From G963668655 sp963668655 (GTDB lineage: Bacteria > Myxococcota_A > SURF-8): a stretch of 64,000 bases of DNA. Position numbers and translations under genes: made by a program. The notes beneath the pieces are model-generated. The model ran no database searches. It worked only from the letters and a program-made list of their open reading frames with translations, and was not told the DNA's origin. Location of the stretch: contig CAXXPQ010000005.1 of assembly GCA_963668655.2 (NCBI GenBank), positions 1 through 64,000 of the forward strand. The letters are read 5' to 3'. How positions within the stretch are numbered: position 1 is the first letter of the stretch; each line of letters opens with the position of its first letter. This document shows positions 25,068 to 34,177 of the stretch, piece by piece.

Positions 25068-26561
25068 CTATTTCGAAAGAATGGGCATTCCCATCAACGG
25101 CCAGATCAGCCAGACGAAAAGCGTGACCACGATCATCAGGATGATGGACGCCGGGATTCCCGCCATGAAGAATTCGCCGGAGGTGAACTGCTTGCTCTCG
25201 TAGGCGATGGCGTTGGGAGCCGCGCCGACCAGGAAAAGGAACGGCATGCCGGCCGTGACCAGGCTGGCGAAAAGAACCACCTCGGGGGAAACGCCGAGAT
25301 AGGGAGCGATGACCAGGGCCACCGGCATGGAAATGGCGATGGCGGCGACATTCATGATGAGATTGGTCATAATCATGACGAAGAAGGCGAATCCCGTCAC
25401 GAAGACCAGCCAGTGAGATTCCTTGAAAAGTCCCAGCCAGTTGATGGCCAGCCAGTCCGCCGCGCCGGTTTTCCACAGACAGAAACCGATGCTCATCGCG
25501 CCGCCGAACAGCAGAACGATATTCCAGGGAAGTTCCTCGAAATCCTTGATCGTCAGAATGTTGAAGACGAAGAACAGGACGGTGGCGAGGAGAATGATTC
25601 CGCTTTTATCCACGCTGCTCAAGGCCGGAACGAAAGAACGCAGGCTCAGCGTGATGATGGCGGTGAAAACGATCACCAGGGTGATGATTTCCGTCCGGGT
25701 GATGGGACCGAGTTTCTCGTACAGGGAATTGGCGCGTTCCCTCAGGCCCGGGATGCGCTTCTTTTCCGGCTTGTACAGCACCATGAACATGCCCCAGAGT
25801 AAAAGCACCATGCCGAATCCCACCGGGGCCATGTAATAGGACAACTCGAAAAAGGTGATTTCCTTGCCGACGATATCGCGGTAGAAGCCTAGCGCCACGG
25901 CTCCACGGGCGGCGCCGAGCAGGGTGATGATCGATCCCGCTCCCGCCACGAAGGCCATGCCGATGAACAAACCCTTGCCGAATTTCGTGGGTTTGCCGGA
26001 GCCGGTTTCGTCGTACAGGCTGTAAATGGCCATCAGGAGCGGAAAAATCGTGGCCGCGACGGCGGTGTGCGCCATGATGAGGGTCAGAAACGCCGTCATC
26101 GCGAAACAGCCCAGGTAGATTACGCTGGTGCGTTCGCCCACGAGTGAAAGCATTTTGTAGGCCATGCGCCGCGTCAATCCCGTTTTCGTGAAGACCATGC
26201 CGATCACCAGCGAGCCGATGATGAACCAGACCGACGGAGCCATGAAGTCGGTGAAAGCCTCCCGCGCCGGCCGAATGACGAACAGGGCCTGCATGACGCC
26301 GATCATGATGCTGGTGATGCCGATGGGGACGACCTCGAAGACCCACCAGGTCGCGGCAAGCAGGAAAAGCGCGATGGAGGCCTTTCCCTGATGGGTCAGA
26401 GCGAAAGCCTTGCCCTTGGGATCCAGGGCCGGGCTCCAATCCGGGGAGTAGTAGACCATGGCGAAAAGCGCCACGCCCAGAAGCATGGTGCCCAGTCTTT
26501 TGTAATCGATCGATGACTTGGAGGGGATGGCGGAGGACGTGTTGTTTTGAGCTTCAGGCAT
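25068..26561 (-). CDS. DASS/SLC13-family sodium-coupled anion symporter
   Basis: The 497-residue membrane protein has about a dozen hydrophobic segments. Features of the divalent anion:sodium symporter family are seen, including TNLIMNVAAIAISMP and the VGAAPNAIAYES segment near the C-terminus. It would import di- or tricarboxylates or sulfate with sodium through the inner membrane; the substrate cannot be told. GGAG lies eight bases before the ATG. It is monocistronic, with its own promoter candidate and terminator. The adjacent regulator and hybrid kinase could control it, but no sigma-54 promoter was found upstream. Confidence 0.92.
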   Translation of the reverse strand: MPEAQNNTSSAIPSKSSIDYKRLGTMLLGVALFAMVYYSPDWSPALDPKGKAFALTHQGKASIALFLLAATWWVFEVVPIGITSIMIGVMQALFVIRPAREAFTDFMAPSVWFIIGSLVIGMVFTKTGLTRRMAYKMLSLVGERTSVIYLGCFAMTAFLTLIMAHTAVAATIFPLLMAIYSLYDETGSGKPTKFGKGLFIGMAFVAGAGSIITLLGAARGAVALGFYRDIVGKEITFFELSYYMAPVGFGMVLLLWGMFMVLYKPEKKRIPGLRERANSLYEKLGPITRTEIITLVIVFTAIITLSLRSFVPALSSVDKSGIILLATVLFFVFNILTIKDFEELPWNIVLLFGGAMSIGFCLWKTGAADWLAINWLGLFKESHWLVFVTGFAFFVMIMTNLIMNVAAIAISMPVALVIAPYLGVSPEVVLFASLVTAGMPFLFLVGAAPNAIAYESKQFTSGEFFMAGIPASIILMIVVTLFVWLIWPLMGMPILSK

Positions 26562-26683
26562 TCCAGCGAACTCCGGGGCTAAAGTTAGAGATCCGTTAGC
26601 GGCAATTCAACATGTCTGAGCTGTTATTTCTGCACGAAACCCGTTTTCATGAAGATGAAGCGGCGTTCAACTTCCTGATTTTC

Positions 26684-26712
26684 CTTATAGCTGAATGGAA
26701 ATGATTTTCCAA
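26684..26712 (-). promoter_or_regulatory. Candidate promoter of the anion symporter
   Basis: TTGGAA (26707-26712), 17 bases, TATAAG (26684-26689) read on the minus strand within the AT-rich 279-base gap upstream of the transporter. The leader would be about 115 bases. No other feature is visible in 26562-26840. Confidence 0.48.
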
Positions 26713-26840
26713 TCAGAATCGGTCATAGAAAAGGATTATGGAATATCTGAAATTTATTTATAACCAAAAATTATGAAAAGATTCGGGGGCATTGTGACCG
26801 ATCCGTCTCTTGCGGCCTGTGCTTCGTTCGTCGGGAAGGA

Positions 26841-28256
26841 TTACTTCGTGGATGGAATCTCGTGTTTTTTCAGGAGGTCATAGAGGCGGCTGCGTCCGAG
26901 ATCCGCGATTTTACAGGCTTCGGAAATGTTGCCGGAGGTGAGAAGCATCAGTTTTTTCAGATAGGCGGCTTCCATTTCGGACAGCACGTCTTCCTTGAAA
27001 TCCTTGAACGATGGAAAATTCTCCGAGTCGAAATCGGTTTGAAATCGCTCGGCTTTCAGATCCGCTGAATCCGGTTGATGGATTCCCTTGCGGGCGATGC
27101 GAATCCGGATTTCCGTGGGAAGATGCATGGGATACAGGGTGCCTTCGTTTTGCGCGGACGTGATCGAATACTCCAGGGAATTGACCAGTTCGCGAATGTT
27201 CCCGGGCCAGTCGTATCCGGAAAGTCCATCGAGAAACTCGGGAGTGACGCCTTTGATGGCAATATCGAATCGTTCGCAGATGCGCTGGATATGGTACAGG
27301 GCAAGGGTCTTCAGATCTTCCAGGCGCAGACGAAGGGGGGGCAGATGGATGGTGAAAGAGCGTAATCTGAAGAGCAGATCCTCGCGGAATTCTCCCTCTT
27401 CGACCATCTTCGGGAGTTCTCGGTTGGTGGCGGCGATCAGGCGAAAATCGCTGGCGACCTCGTTGTGACTTCCCACGGGACGAAAACGGTGTTCCTGCAA
27501 TACGCGGAGAAAGGATTTCTGAAGGGAAAGCGGCAACTCTCCGACTTCGTCCAGAAACAACGTGCCGCCGTCCGCCTGTTTTATCAACCCTTCCCGGTTT
27601 CTCTCGGCGCCGGTGAACGCTCCCTTTACGTGTCCGAAAAGCATGCTTTCAACGAGCTTCTCGGGCAGCGCGGCGCAATCCACCACGACGAAGGGTTTGT
27701 TCTTTCGGGAACTGTTTTTGTGAATCGTAAGAGCGGCGATTTCCTTTCCCGTTCCGGTTTCCCCGGAAATCAGGACGTTGGCGTTCGTTCCCGAAGCCAT
27801 GGCGACCTGATCGATACACTCTTTCATCCGGGAACTTTCTCCGACGAATCCTTCGCGATCCAGAGCGATGGGAGCCTTGCTGATATTTTTCTGCTCGCGA
27901 TACTGGATGGCGCGCAAGAGGGGGAGCGTCATGGCCTGGGTGGAAGAACCCTTTTCCAGGTAGTCCCAGACACCATGCTTGATGGAGAGTTCCGCGCCGT
28001 CCGCGCTACCCAGTCCGGTGATGATGATGATTTCCGGCGAAGACGGCGTGGCCTGAATTTCCGCGATGAAATCAATCCCGTTTCCATCGGGAAGATGAAC
28101 GTCCAGCAAGACGACATCGCAATCTTCGGTGCGAAGAAATTTCCGAGCTTCTCCGATGGAGTGGCAGGTGACGGCTTCGTGATCGAGCCGGACGACCTGT
28201 TTGGTCATGAGCTTCGTCAGCAATGCATCGTCGTCTACGATGAGAACTCTCGCCAT
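26841..28256 (-). CDS. NtrC-family sigma-54 response regulator paired with a hybrid kinase
   Basis: The 471-residue protein has a receiver domain with Asp52 in VVLLDVHLPDGNG. The AAA+ domain has Walker A GETGTGKE and the GAFTGA loop, and a Fis-type helix-turn-helix ends near the C-terminus (NISEACKIADLGRSRLYDLLKK). It starts nine bases after the hybrid kinase stop, so both come from one transcript and form a probable phosphorelay. In the receiver, the position of the conserved Lys falls in YLEKGSS rather than the usual KP, and GLGSADG replaces the common TGY/TA context, so signalling detail may differ. The target genes are unknown. Confidence 0.93.
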   Translation of the reverse strand: MARVLIVDDDALLTKLMTKQVVRLDHEAVTCHSIGEARKFLRTEDCDVVLLDVHLPDGNGIDFIAEIQATPSSPEIIIITGLGSADGAELSIKHGVWDYLEKGSSTQAMTLPLLRAIQYREQKNISKAPIALDREGFVGESSRMKECIDQVAMASGTNANVLISGETGTGKEIAALTIHKNSSRKNKPFVVVDCAALPEKLVESMLFGHVKGAFTGAERNREGLIKQADGGTLFLDEVGELPLSLQKSFLRVLQEHRFRPVGSHNEVASDFRLIAATNRELPKMVEEGEFREDLLFRLRSFTIHLPPLRLRLEDLKTLALYHIQRICERFDIAIKGVTPEFLDGLSGYDWPGNIRELVNSLEYSITSAQNEGTLYPMHLPTEIRIRIARKGIHQPDSADLKAERFQTDFDSENFPSFKDFKEDVLSEMEAAYLKKLMLLTSGNISEACKIADLGRSRLYDLLKKHEIPSTK

Positions 28257-28265
28257 GCGTATCTC

Positions 28266-30926
28266 TTATGTGTCCATTAGTTTCAGGCCGTTCAGAACGG
28301 TCCGGATCGCATTCGATAATTCGTGGATCGTAATCGGTTTCTTCAGAATGCCGTTGATATGCAACTCCTTCAATTCGTCGGAGCCGAGGTTTTCCGTGTA
28401 TCCGGAACACATGATGACCGGAATCTTTGGGTTCTTTTTTCGGATGCGTCGAATCAGTTCGTCGCCCTTCAGGTTGGGCATGGTCTGATCGGTAATGACC
28501 AGATCGATGTTTTCCGGATTCATCATGAAATAATCCAGGGCGACCACGCTGTCGGAGAAACTGTAAACATCGTAGCCCAAGCGACGCAGCATGCGATCGG
28601 CCATATTCACCAAGCCGACTTCGTCGTCCACGAAGATGATCCGCTCGGACCCCTTTTCGATGCTTTCATCCTGAACGTTGATGGATACCTCCGATTTGGA
28701 AGTCTCTGGAAAATAGATGGAAAAAGTCGTTCCTTTCCCCACCTCGCTTTGAAGTTTGATGAATCCTCCGTAAGACTTCAGAATGCCGTGAACGACCGAA
28801 AGCCCGAGTCCGGTTCCCTCGCCTTTTTGCTTGGTCGTGAAATACGGATCGAAGATTCGATCTTGAATTTCCGTCGGGATGCCGACTCCCGTATCCGAGA
28901 TCTCCACCAAGGCGTAGGGGCCCGGGACGATGTTTCCACAATCTTTGACGTGTTCCTGTTCCAGGGCGACTTCCTTCAGCGCAACCGTCAGGGTTCCTCC
29001 CTTTTCTTTCATGGCATGCGCGGCATTGGTGCAGAGATTTATCAGCACTTGATGAATCTGGGTCGGGTCGGCCAGAACCTGGATGGTTTCCTTTGGAATT
29101 CGTCTTTCCATGGAAATCGTGGAGGGAAGGGAGGCACGAAGCATTTTCAGGGCTTCCCGAAGAATCAACTGCATCGAAACCGGCTGCTTTTTCAATTCGC
29201 TCCAGCGGCTGAACGCCAGAATCTGCCCCACCAGATCCTTGGCGCGCATGCTCGCCAGATAGACCTGTTCCAGTTCCTCATGAACCTCGCTGTCCGACGG
29301 GAGGTCGGTGCGAGCCATTTCGATGTTTCCGAGGATAATCGCCAGGATGTTGTTGAAATCATGGGCGATGCCGCCGGCAAGCGTTCCGAGTGCGTCCATT
29401 TTCTGGGAGCGGGCCACCTGGACTTGAAGTTTTTCCCGCTCCGCCATGATCTGCCGTCGTTCGGAAATGTCGCGGGATACGCCGATCAAGCCGATAGGCT
29501 CTCCGTTCAACTCGTTTCTCAAAAGGCGGCTGGTGACTTCGAACCAACAGTGGCTTCCATCCGATTTTATGGCCTCCAGTTCCAGAACCATGGGTTCGTC
29601 ACGCCTTTGCTCGATGGGAGTGCGGGAGTCTTCCGCCAGTTTCTCCTCGACGGTTTTCATGAACAACGCGTTGGATTCAGGCGTCAGTAAATCGGAACAG
29701 GTCAATCCTGTCTGAAAACGAAAACCCAGGGCCGACTCGATGGCCGGACTGATGAACGTGTAACCGCCATGAAGATCCGTGGTCCAGATGACATCCGTGG
29801 CATTGTCCGCCAGAAGCCGGTATTTACGCTCGCTTTCCCGAAGCGCGACCTCCGTTTCCCGCGTCGAAGTCACATCTCTTGCGATCCCGAGGAAATGCCG
29901 TTCCCCGCCGTCTTTCGCTAAAGGAGAGGCGTTGCAGACAAACCAACGCACTGTTTTGTCCACGGAAATGAAGCGGAATTCCTTGGAATGCTGTTTTTCA
30001 CCTCCGATAACGACCTTTTCAAAGCTTTTGGCGCAGAGAGGAAGATCTTCCTCGTGGATGAAATCCTTGTAGGGCTTTCCGATCACCTGCTCTAGGGAAT
30101 GACCGAGAACTTCGCTCCACGTTTTGGATATGAATTCGAAACGGCCGTCTTCGTTCAGCGTGAAAATGATATCGCTGGCGTTTTCCACGATACGCCGGAA
30201 TTTTTCTTCCATCTTCAACCGGGCGATCTCCGCCTGGTCTTTCTTCTGCTCGGCGTCGATGCCCAGAAAAATCAGCAGCAGAGACAAGGAGGCGATAAGA
30301 ATCAGAATAATGGTGGAAATCGCCAGAATCGTTTTCGTGATTCGATCGACCTCTTTCTGGACATCCTCCACGTAAATCCCGGAGCCCACGATCCATTGCC
30401 AGGGTTCGAATCGTTTGACATAGGAGACTTTCGGAACCACGCGGGATGAGTCGTCTTTCCACTGCCAACTGTAATCGATGAACCCGCCTTTTTCTCCTTG
30501 GGTGACCCGCACTGAATCGACAAACAAACGGTTTCCGTTCAAATCCTGGTATTTGCTGAGATCCTCTCCATCCATCTCCTGGCGATAGGGATGCATAATC
30601 ATACGAGGCGTCGTGTCGTTGATCCAGAAGTAGTCCTTTTCTTCTTTTCCGTATCGCAGGGATTTCAGAACCTTCGCCGCACTTTTCTGTGCTTCTTCTT
30701 TTGAAAGCACGTTTGTTTTTTCCAGGGAATGAAAATGCTCCAGCACTCCGATGGCCGTTTCCACCAGCGATTGCACTCCTTGGCGTTTCTGATCCATGAT
30801 ACTGCTTCTGTAAGCCGGAAGATAAACGAGAAACTCGCTGACGACGAAGAGAAAAACCGTCAGAAAAGCGGGGAACAAGATCCGGACGGGGAGATGCTTC
30901 CGGGATATCGAACTGAACTGTATCAA
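28266..30926 (-). CDS. Hybrid sensor histidine kinase with Cache, two PAS and a receiver domain
   Basis: The 886-residue protein starts with TM1 (about residues 14-34) and an extracytoplasmic Cache-like domain (45-195) with YFWINDTTPRMIMHP, typical of sCache_2 sensors of small ligands. TM2 (about 200-222) and two PAS domains (about 240-490) follow. HisKA has the phospho-His in GIAHDFNNILAII. The HATPase has DTGVGI and GTGLGLSVVHG, and a C-terminal receiver has Asp in VITDQTMPN. The start is unusual: TTG at 30926 has a perfect AGGAGG six bases upstream, and an upstream in-frame start lacks one. It is the first gene of the operon with the NtrC-type regulator. Confidence 0.92.
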   Translation of the reverse strand: MIQFSSISRKHLPVRILFPAFLTVFLFVVSEFLVYLPAYRSSIMDQKRQGVQSLVETAIGVLEHFHSLEKTNVLSKEEAQKSAAKVLKSLRYGKEEKDYFWINDTTPRMIMHPYRQEMDGEDLSKYQDLNGNRLFVDSVRVTQGEKGGFIDYSWQWKDDSSRVVPKVSYVKRFEPWQWIVGSGIYVEDVQKEVDRITKTILAISTIILILIASLSLLLIFLGIDAEQKKDQAEIARLKMEEKFRRIVENASDIIFTLNEDGRFEFISKTWSEVLGHSLEQVIGKPYKDFIHEEDLPLCAKSFEKVVIGGEKQHSKEFRFISVDKTVRWFVCNASPLAKDGGERHFLGIARDVTSTRETEVALRESERKYRLLADNATDVIWTTDLHGGYTFISPAIESALGFRFQTGLTCSDLLTPESNALFMKTVEEKLAEDSRTPIEQRRDEPMVLELEAIKSDGSHCWFEVTSRLLRNELNGEPIGLIGVSRDISERRQIMAEREKLQVQVARSQKMDALGTLAGGIAHDFNNILAIILGNIEMARTDLPSDSEVHEELEQVYLASMRAKDLVGQILAFSRWSELKKQPVSMQLILREALKMLRASLPSTISMERRIPKETIQVLADPTQIHQVLINLCTNAAHAMKEKGGTLTVALKEVALEQEHVKDCGNIVPGPYALVEISDTGVGIPTEIQDRIFDPYFTTKQKGEGTGLGLSVVHGILKSYGGFIKLQSEVGKGTTFSIYFPETSKSEVSINVQDESIEKGSERIIFVDDEVGLVNMADRMLRRLGYDVYSFSDSVVALDYFMMNPENIDLVITDQTMPNLKGDELIRRIRKKNPKIPVIMCSGYTENLGSDELKELHINGILKKPITIHELSNAIRTVLNGLKLMDT

Positions 30927-31286
30927 GTTGCGGCCTCCTGATTGATGACCGAAACCGGTATTCGTGAAAATTTCCGTAACCGGGAGCATGCGGACAGGTC
31001 GGACTTCATGAAGTTTGCATGGCTCCGGCGTTCAGACTTTTGATGTCAGTCGAGTAAAAACAGCATACCACCATTATCTTCAAACGCCAATCGTTTTAAA
31101 TCGTCATATTGAACGAAATCTTAACAAAGGAATGGCTGCCTGTCCTTAAGGCCCTAAAACCGTGCCGTGGTTCGATATCAAGATTCTTTTTCCTTGCCCG
31201 ATACCTATTGCCTGTAATAACGTACGAATATCGAAGGGTTCTTACGATTCTCGGCGCGGGTATGGGCTTTTGAAACGAGGACGACA
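30927..31286. other. Divergent intergenic region between the hybrid kinase and ispDF
   Basis: This 360-base AT-rich gap holds the control regions of two divergent operons. On the minus strand a GATAAT-like -10 (31073-31078) with a poor -35 is possible. On plus, TTGCCC and TAATAA (about 31194-31220) have a spacer of only 15 bases. No hairpin, repeat or small gene is convincing. Confidence 0.5.
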
Positions 31287-32468
31287 GTGAGCGAAGAAGG
31301 AAACCTGTATTCGATCATCGTGGGGGCGGGAAGCGGTTTGCGCGTGGGTGGGCCGTTGCCCAAGCAATTCCTTTCCCTGCGGGGGCGGCCGATTCTTAAC
31401 TGGAGCGTGGATGCTTTCCTCAAGGCCGAATCGGTCAAGGGAATCGTCGTCGTGGTGCCGAAGGAGTATCTCGAACACGCCCGGAAACACCTGGAAAGAG
31501 AGATAAACGGCTCGAAAAGCCTCAATATTGTCGCCGGAGGTGAAACCCGCCAGGAAAGCGTTTTCCGGGGGATCCGGGCGCTTCCCCTGGACGTGGAATG
31601 GATCGCCGTTCACGACGCCGTTCGGCCTTTCGTGACCTCGCAACTCATTGCAGCGACGTTCACGCTGGCCAAGCAGGCCGGCGCCGCCATCCCCACCGTC
31701 GCCATTCATGACACGCTGATTCATGTGGACGATTCCGACATCCTGGTCAAGCCCATCACCCGGCAGGCGGTTCGTCGTTCCCAGACTCCGCAGATTTTCC
31801 GGGCGGAAATCCTGGCGGAATGCCATGAACGGGCCAACCAGGAGGGGCTGCTTTTCTCGGATGACGCCACGCTCGTCAATTATTTCAATCACCGGGTCGC
31901 CACCTTCCCTCACTACGGGGAGAATCGGAAGATCACGACCCCGCAAGACCTGGAGAAAATCACCATGCAATCCTCGGCCAAGGGACCGGGTATTCGCTGC
32001 GGAATCGGAATCGATACCCATCCGCTGGTCGAGGGACGCGCTCTCTTCCTGGGAGGCGTTCGCTTCGAGGGCGACAGGGGGCTTGACGGCCATTCCGACG
32101 CGGATGTTCTTTGTCACGCCATTTGCGACGCCCTGCTCGGGGCGGCGGCCCTTGGAGATATCGGGCAGTTTTTCCCGGACACGGATCCCGCTTATAAAGA
32201 CGCCAAGGGACGAACTTTATTGGAGGAAACGGCCCAGATGGTGCGCAAGGCCGGGTATGAAATCTCCTTCGTGGACGGCACCGTCATTGCGGAATCTCCA
32301 CGGATTTACGCCCATCGGGAGCAGATGCGAGAAAACATCGCCCAGGCTCTGTCCATCGATACCGATTGCGTGTCGGTCAAGGCCACGACGACCGAGAAAC
32401 TGGGATATCTCGGTCGGGGAGAGGGCGTTTCCTCCCAGGCCATCGCCACCCTACGTATTGCCGACTAG
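31287..32468 (+). CDS. ispDF: Bifunctional IspD-IspF (MEP cytidylyltransferase / MECDP synthase)
   Basis: The 393-residue fusion joins two steps of the MEP isoprenoid pathway. The IspD half (residues 1-225) has the CTP loop GAGSGLRVGGPLPKQF, then HDAVRPF, RRSQTPQIF and NRKITTPQDL. The IspF half (235-393) has the zinc-site DTH in GIGIDTHPL, GLDGHSDADVLCHA and GDIGQFFPDTD. All main motifs are present, so both activities are expected. Start is GTG 31287 with GAGG upstream. Fused IspDF is best known from alpha- and epsilon-proteobacteria. It heads a plus-strand run with a membrane protein, a GluRS-like protein and cysS. Confidence 0.95.
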   Translation: MSEEGNLYSIIVGAGSGLRVGGPLPKQFLSLRGRPILNWSVDAFLKAESVKGIVVVVPKEYLEHARKHLEREINGSKSLNIVAGGETRQESVFRGIRALPLDVEWIAVHDAVRPFVTSQLIAATFTLAKQAGAAIPTVAIHDTLIHVDDSDILVKPITRQAVRRSQTPQIFRAEILAECHERANQEGLLFSDDATLVNYFNHRVATFPHYGENRKITTPQDLEKITMQSSAKGPGIRCGIGIDTHPLVEGRALFLGGVRFEGDRGLDGHSDADVLCHAICDALLGAAALGDIGQFFPDTDPAYKDAKGRTLLEETAQMVRKAGYEISFVDGTVIAESPRIYAHREQMRENIAQALSIDTDCVSVKATTTEKLGYLGRGEGVSSQAIATLRIAD

Positions 32469-32479
32469 GAGTGTTTTGC

Positions 32480-33160
32480 ATGCGCGACGATCCCGCGGGA
32501 GAGAAAGACAACCGGGAGGAGGAGCGTTTTTTCGAGGAAGAAGCCGAGCCTACGGCTTCTGAGGAAGAAAGTTCCGGGTTCTCGGAAGACACCCGCAAGC
32601 CGGAGAAGCAAAGACGGCGCAGGCCGATCTGGGTGGCCGCCGTGGTGATTCTGATCTGCCTGTATTTCGTCGTGGCCATGTGGCAGGATCTGATGTTTTT
32701 TTTCACGCGATCGGAGCCCGTTCCGTTGGGCGAGGTCATCGGGTTCGAAGGCACGGAACTTCCGGACAACTCGTATGTTTCGGTATCCGGAATCCGGAAT
32801 CCGGCAAAAGGAATCTATCTACCCGGCTGGTTTTACGATCAGAACATCTTTCAACTGATGGGAACCCGTCTGATCTTTGTGGAAACCGCAAAAAAAGACG
32901 ACAACACCACCGACGGCCTTCGGGAGGAAATATTCACGGGACGCCTGCTCCGATTCGGAAATGTTTCCTATTTTCAAGCGGTTCGTGATTTCGCGGCCTT
33001 CAATTTCGGAATCGACATTCCGAAAGAGGCGTTGATCGTACGGACCTTCCAGAAGCCGGAAGATATGTGGCATGTCCCGTTGTACATGGCCTTTCTCCTG
33101 TTCATCATCGGCGTGAACCTCTATCTGCTTGTCCGACCTCTCTTGCACAAGGAGGAATGA
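32480..33160 (+). CDS. Hypothetical two-pass membrane protein
   Basis: The 226-residue protein starts with an acidic then basic cytoplasmic tail (residues 1-48), TM1 at about 50-68, an extracytoplasmic domain of about 130 residues and TM2 near 198-218 (MAFLLFIIGVNLYLLV). ATG 32480 follows AGGAGTG. It begins 11 bases after ispDF and ends three bases before the GluRS-like gene, so it belongs to that operon. I do not recognise a family; GFEGTELPDNSYVSVSGI resembles nothing specific I can name. Confidence 0.82.
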   Translation: MRDDPAGEKDNREEERFFEEEAEPTASEEESSGFSEDTRKPEKQRRRRPIWVAAVVILICLYFVVAMWQDLMFFFTRSEPVPLGEVIGFEGTELPDNSYVSVSGIRNPAKGIYLPGWFYDQNIFQLMGTRLIFVETAKKDDNTTDGLREEIFTGRLLRFGNVSYFQAVRDFAAFNFGIDIPKEALIVRTFQKPEDMWHVPLYMAFLLFIIGVNLYLLVRPLLHKEE

Positions 33161-33163
33161 ACG

Positions 33164-34126
33164 ATGAACGTACGTCATATTCGTTTGAGTCTGCCGCCTG
33201 AGGGCGATATCGACGTTTCCCAGGCGCGCGCCGCCGTCTTCTCCGCCTTGATGGCCCGCCGTTTCGACAGCGGGATCGTCTTTCGGATCGACGATACGGC
33301 TCTGGAGCCGGGCGAGAAGAATCGTGCGGAGGCGGCTCTCGATCTGCTGGAATGGCTCGGCCTGTTCGATAAGGAGACCATGGGAGGATTTCTTCCTCCC
33401 CGTTTGTGTTCCGAGCATCTGGAAAGCTATACGAAAGCGCGTACGGAATTGCGGGAAAGCGGCTTCGTCTACCCCTGCTTCTGCGATGAAGCGCGGCTGT
33501 CCGAACTGGTGCTGAAGGCGAACGAGGATAAAAAGCCCTTGAAGTACGATTCCTTCTGCCTGAAACTTTCGCCGGAAGACGTTCGGGAACGGCTGGAACG
33601 GAATGAGGAATACCGTTTGCGCCTGCGTATGCCCTCCAAGGGGCCTGTGCAGATCATCGATCCCATCAACGGCCCCATGCGGATGAACAGCGCCGTCCTG
33701 GGCGATTTCGTTATCTGGGACGCGGTGGGGCCGACGCCGGAACTCACGGCGCTGGTCGATAGCGCGGAAACCGGCGTGGACCTGGTCTGCCGGGAGGAGA
33801 AACGGATTCCCGAGAGCGTGAAGGAAATCTTTATCGGACGCTCGCTGAACGTCCGTACGCCGCATTACCTGCACCTGCCGACCCTGGAGTTCGCCGACGG
33901 TCCCGATTCCATGGAAACGGAAACCATCGGTGGCCTGAGAGAGAAGGGATACGATCCCGAGGCGCTTTTCGTATGGCTGGGTCTGATGAACTGGGATTCG
34001 AAACGGGACGGAATTCCGTCTCCGGAAGAGATCTTCCTGGCTTTCGATCCCAAAGCCATCCGGCGACCTCCCGTCCGTTGCGACCGGGCGGAACTGAACC
34101 GGATTCAGTCGGTCGTCGGAAAATAG
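33164..34126 (+). CDS. GluRS-like pseudo-enzyme (catalytic motifs lost)
   Basis: The 320-residue protein aligns by eye with the catalytic half of glutamyl-tRNA synthetase, without the anticodon-binding half. Where GluRS has the HIGH-type motif it reads D17-V18-S19-Q20 within GDIDVSQAR. Where the KMSKS-type loop should be (about 247-252) it reads DGPDSMET. The substrate segments PTYH..N..DD and RGED are PTPE..A..DS and REEK, although an Arg is kept. The zinc-type cysteines CFC (105-107) and YDSFC (128-132) remain. It is not a plausible active synthetase; GluQ-RS is ruled out by the same losses. It lies between ispDF and cysS, where gltX sits in many bacteria, with GGAGGA upstream. A binding or regulatory role is inferred. 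Confidence 0.83.
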   Translation: MNVRHIRLSLPPEGDIDVSQARAAVFSALMARRFDSGIVFRIDDTALEPGEKNRAEAALDLLEWLGLFDKETMGGFLPPRLCSEHLESYTKARTELRESGFVYPCFCDEARLSELVLKANEDKKPLKYDSFCLKLSPEDVRERLERNEEYRLRLRMPSKGPVQIIDPINGPMRMNSAVLGDFVIWDAVGPTPELTALVDSAETGVDLVCREEKRIPESVKEIFIGRSLNVRTPHYLHLPTLEFADGPDSMETETIGGLREKGYDPEALFVWLGLMNWDSKRDGIPSPEEIFLAFDPKAIRRPPVRCDRAELNRIQSVVGK

Positions 34127-34177
34127 TCCGTTCGGTAAGAAACCGGACAACTTTATGAAATTACGAGAGGATTCAAG

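Noticed and set aside
26562..26840. Sigma-54 promoter upstream of the anion symporter
   Set aside because: No GG-N10-GC pair matching TGGCAC/TTGC was found; a sigma-70-like site fits better.
30398..30415. tRNA-like GGGTTCGAATC
   Set aside because: It lies inside the hybrid kinase coding region and no acceptor or anticodon arms fit around it.
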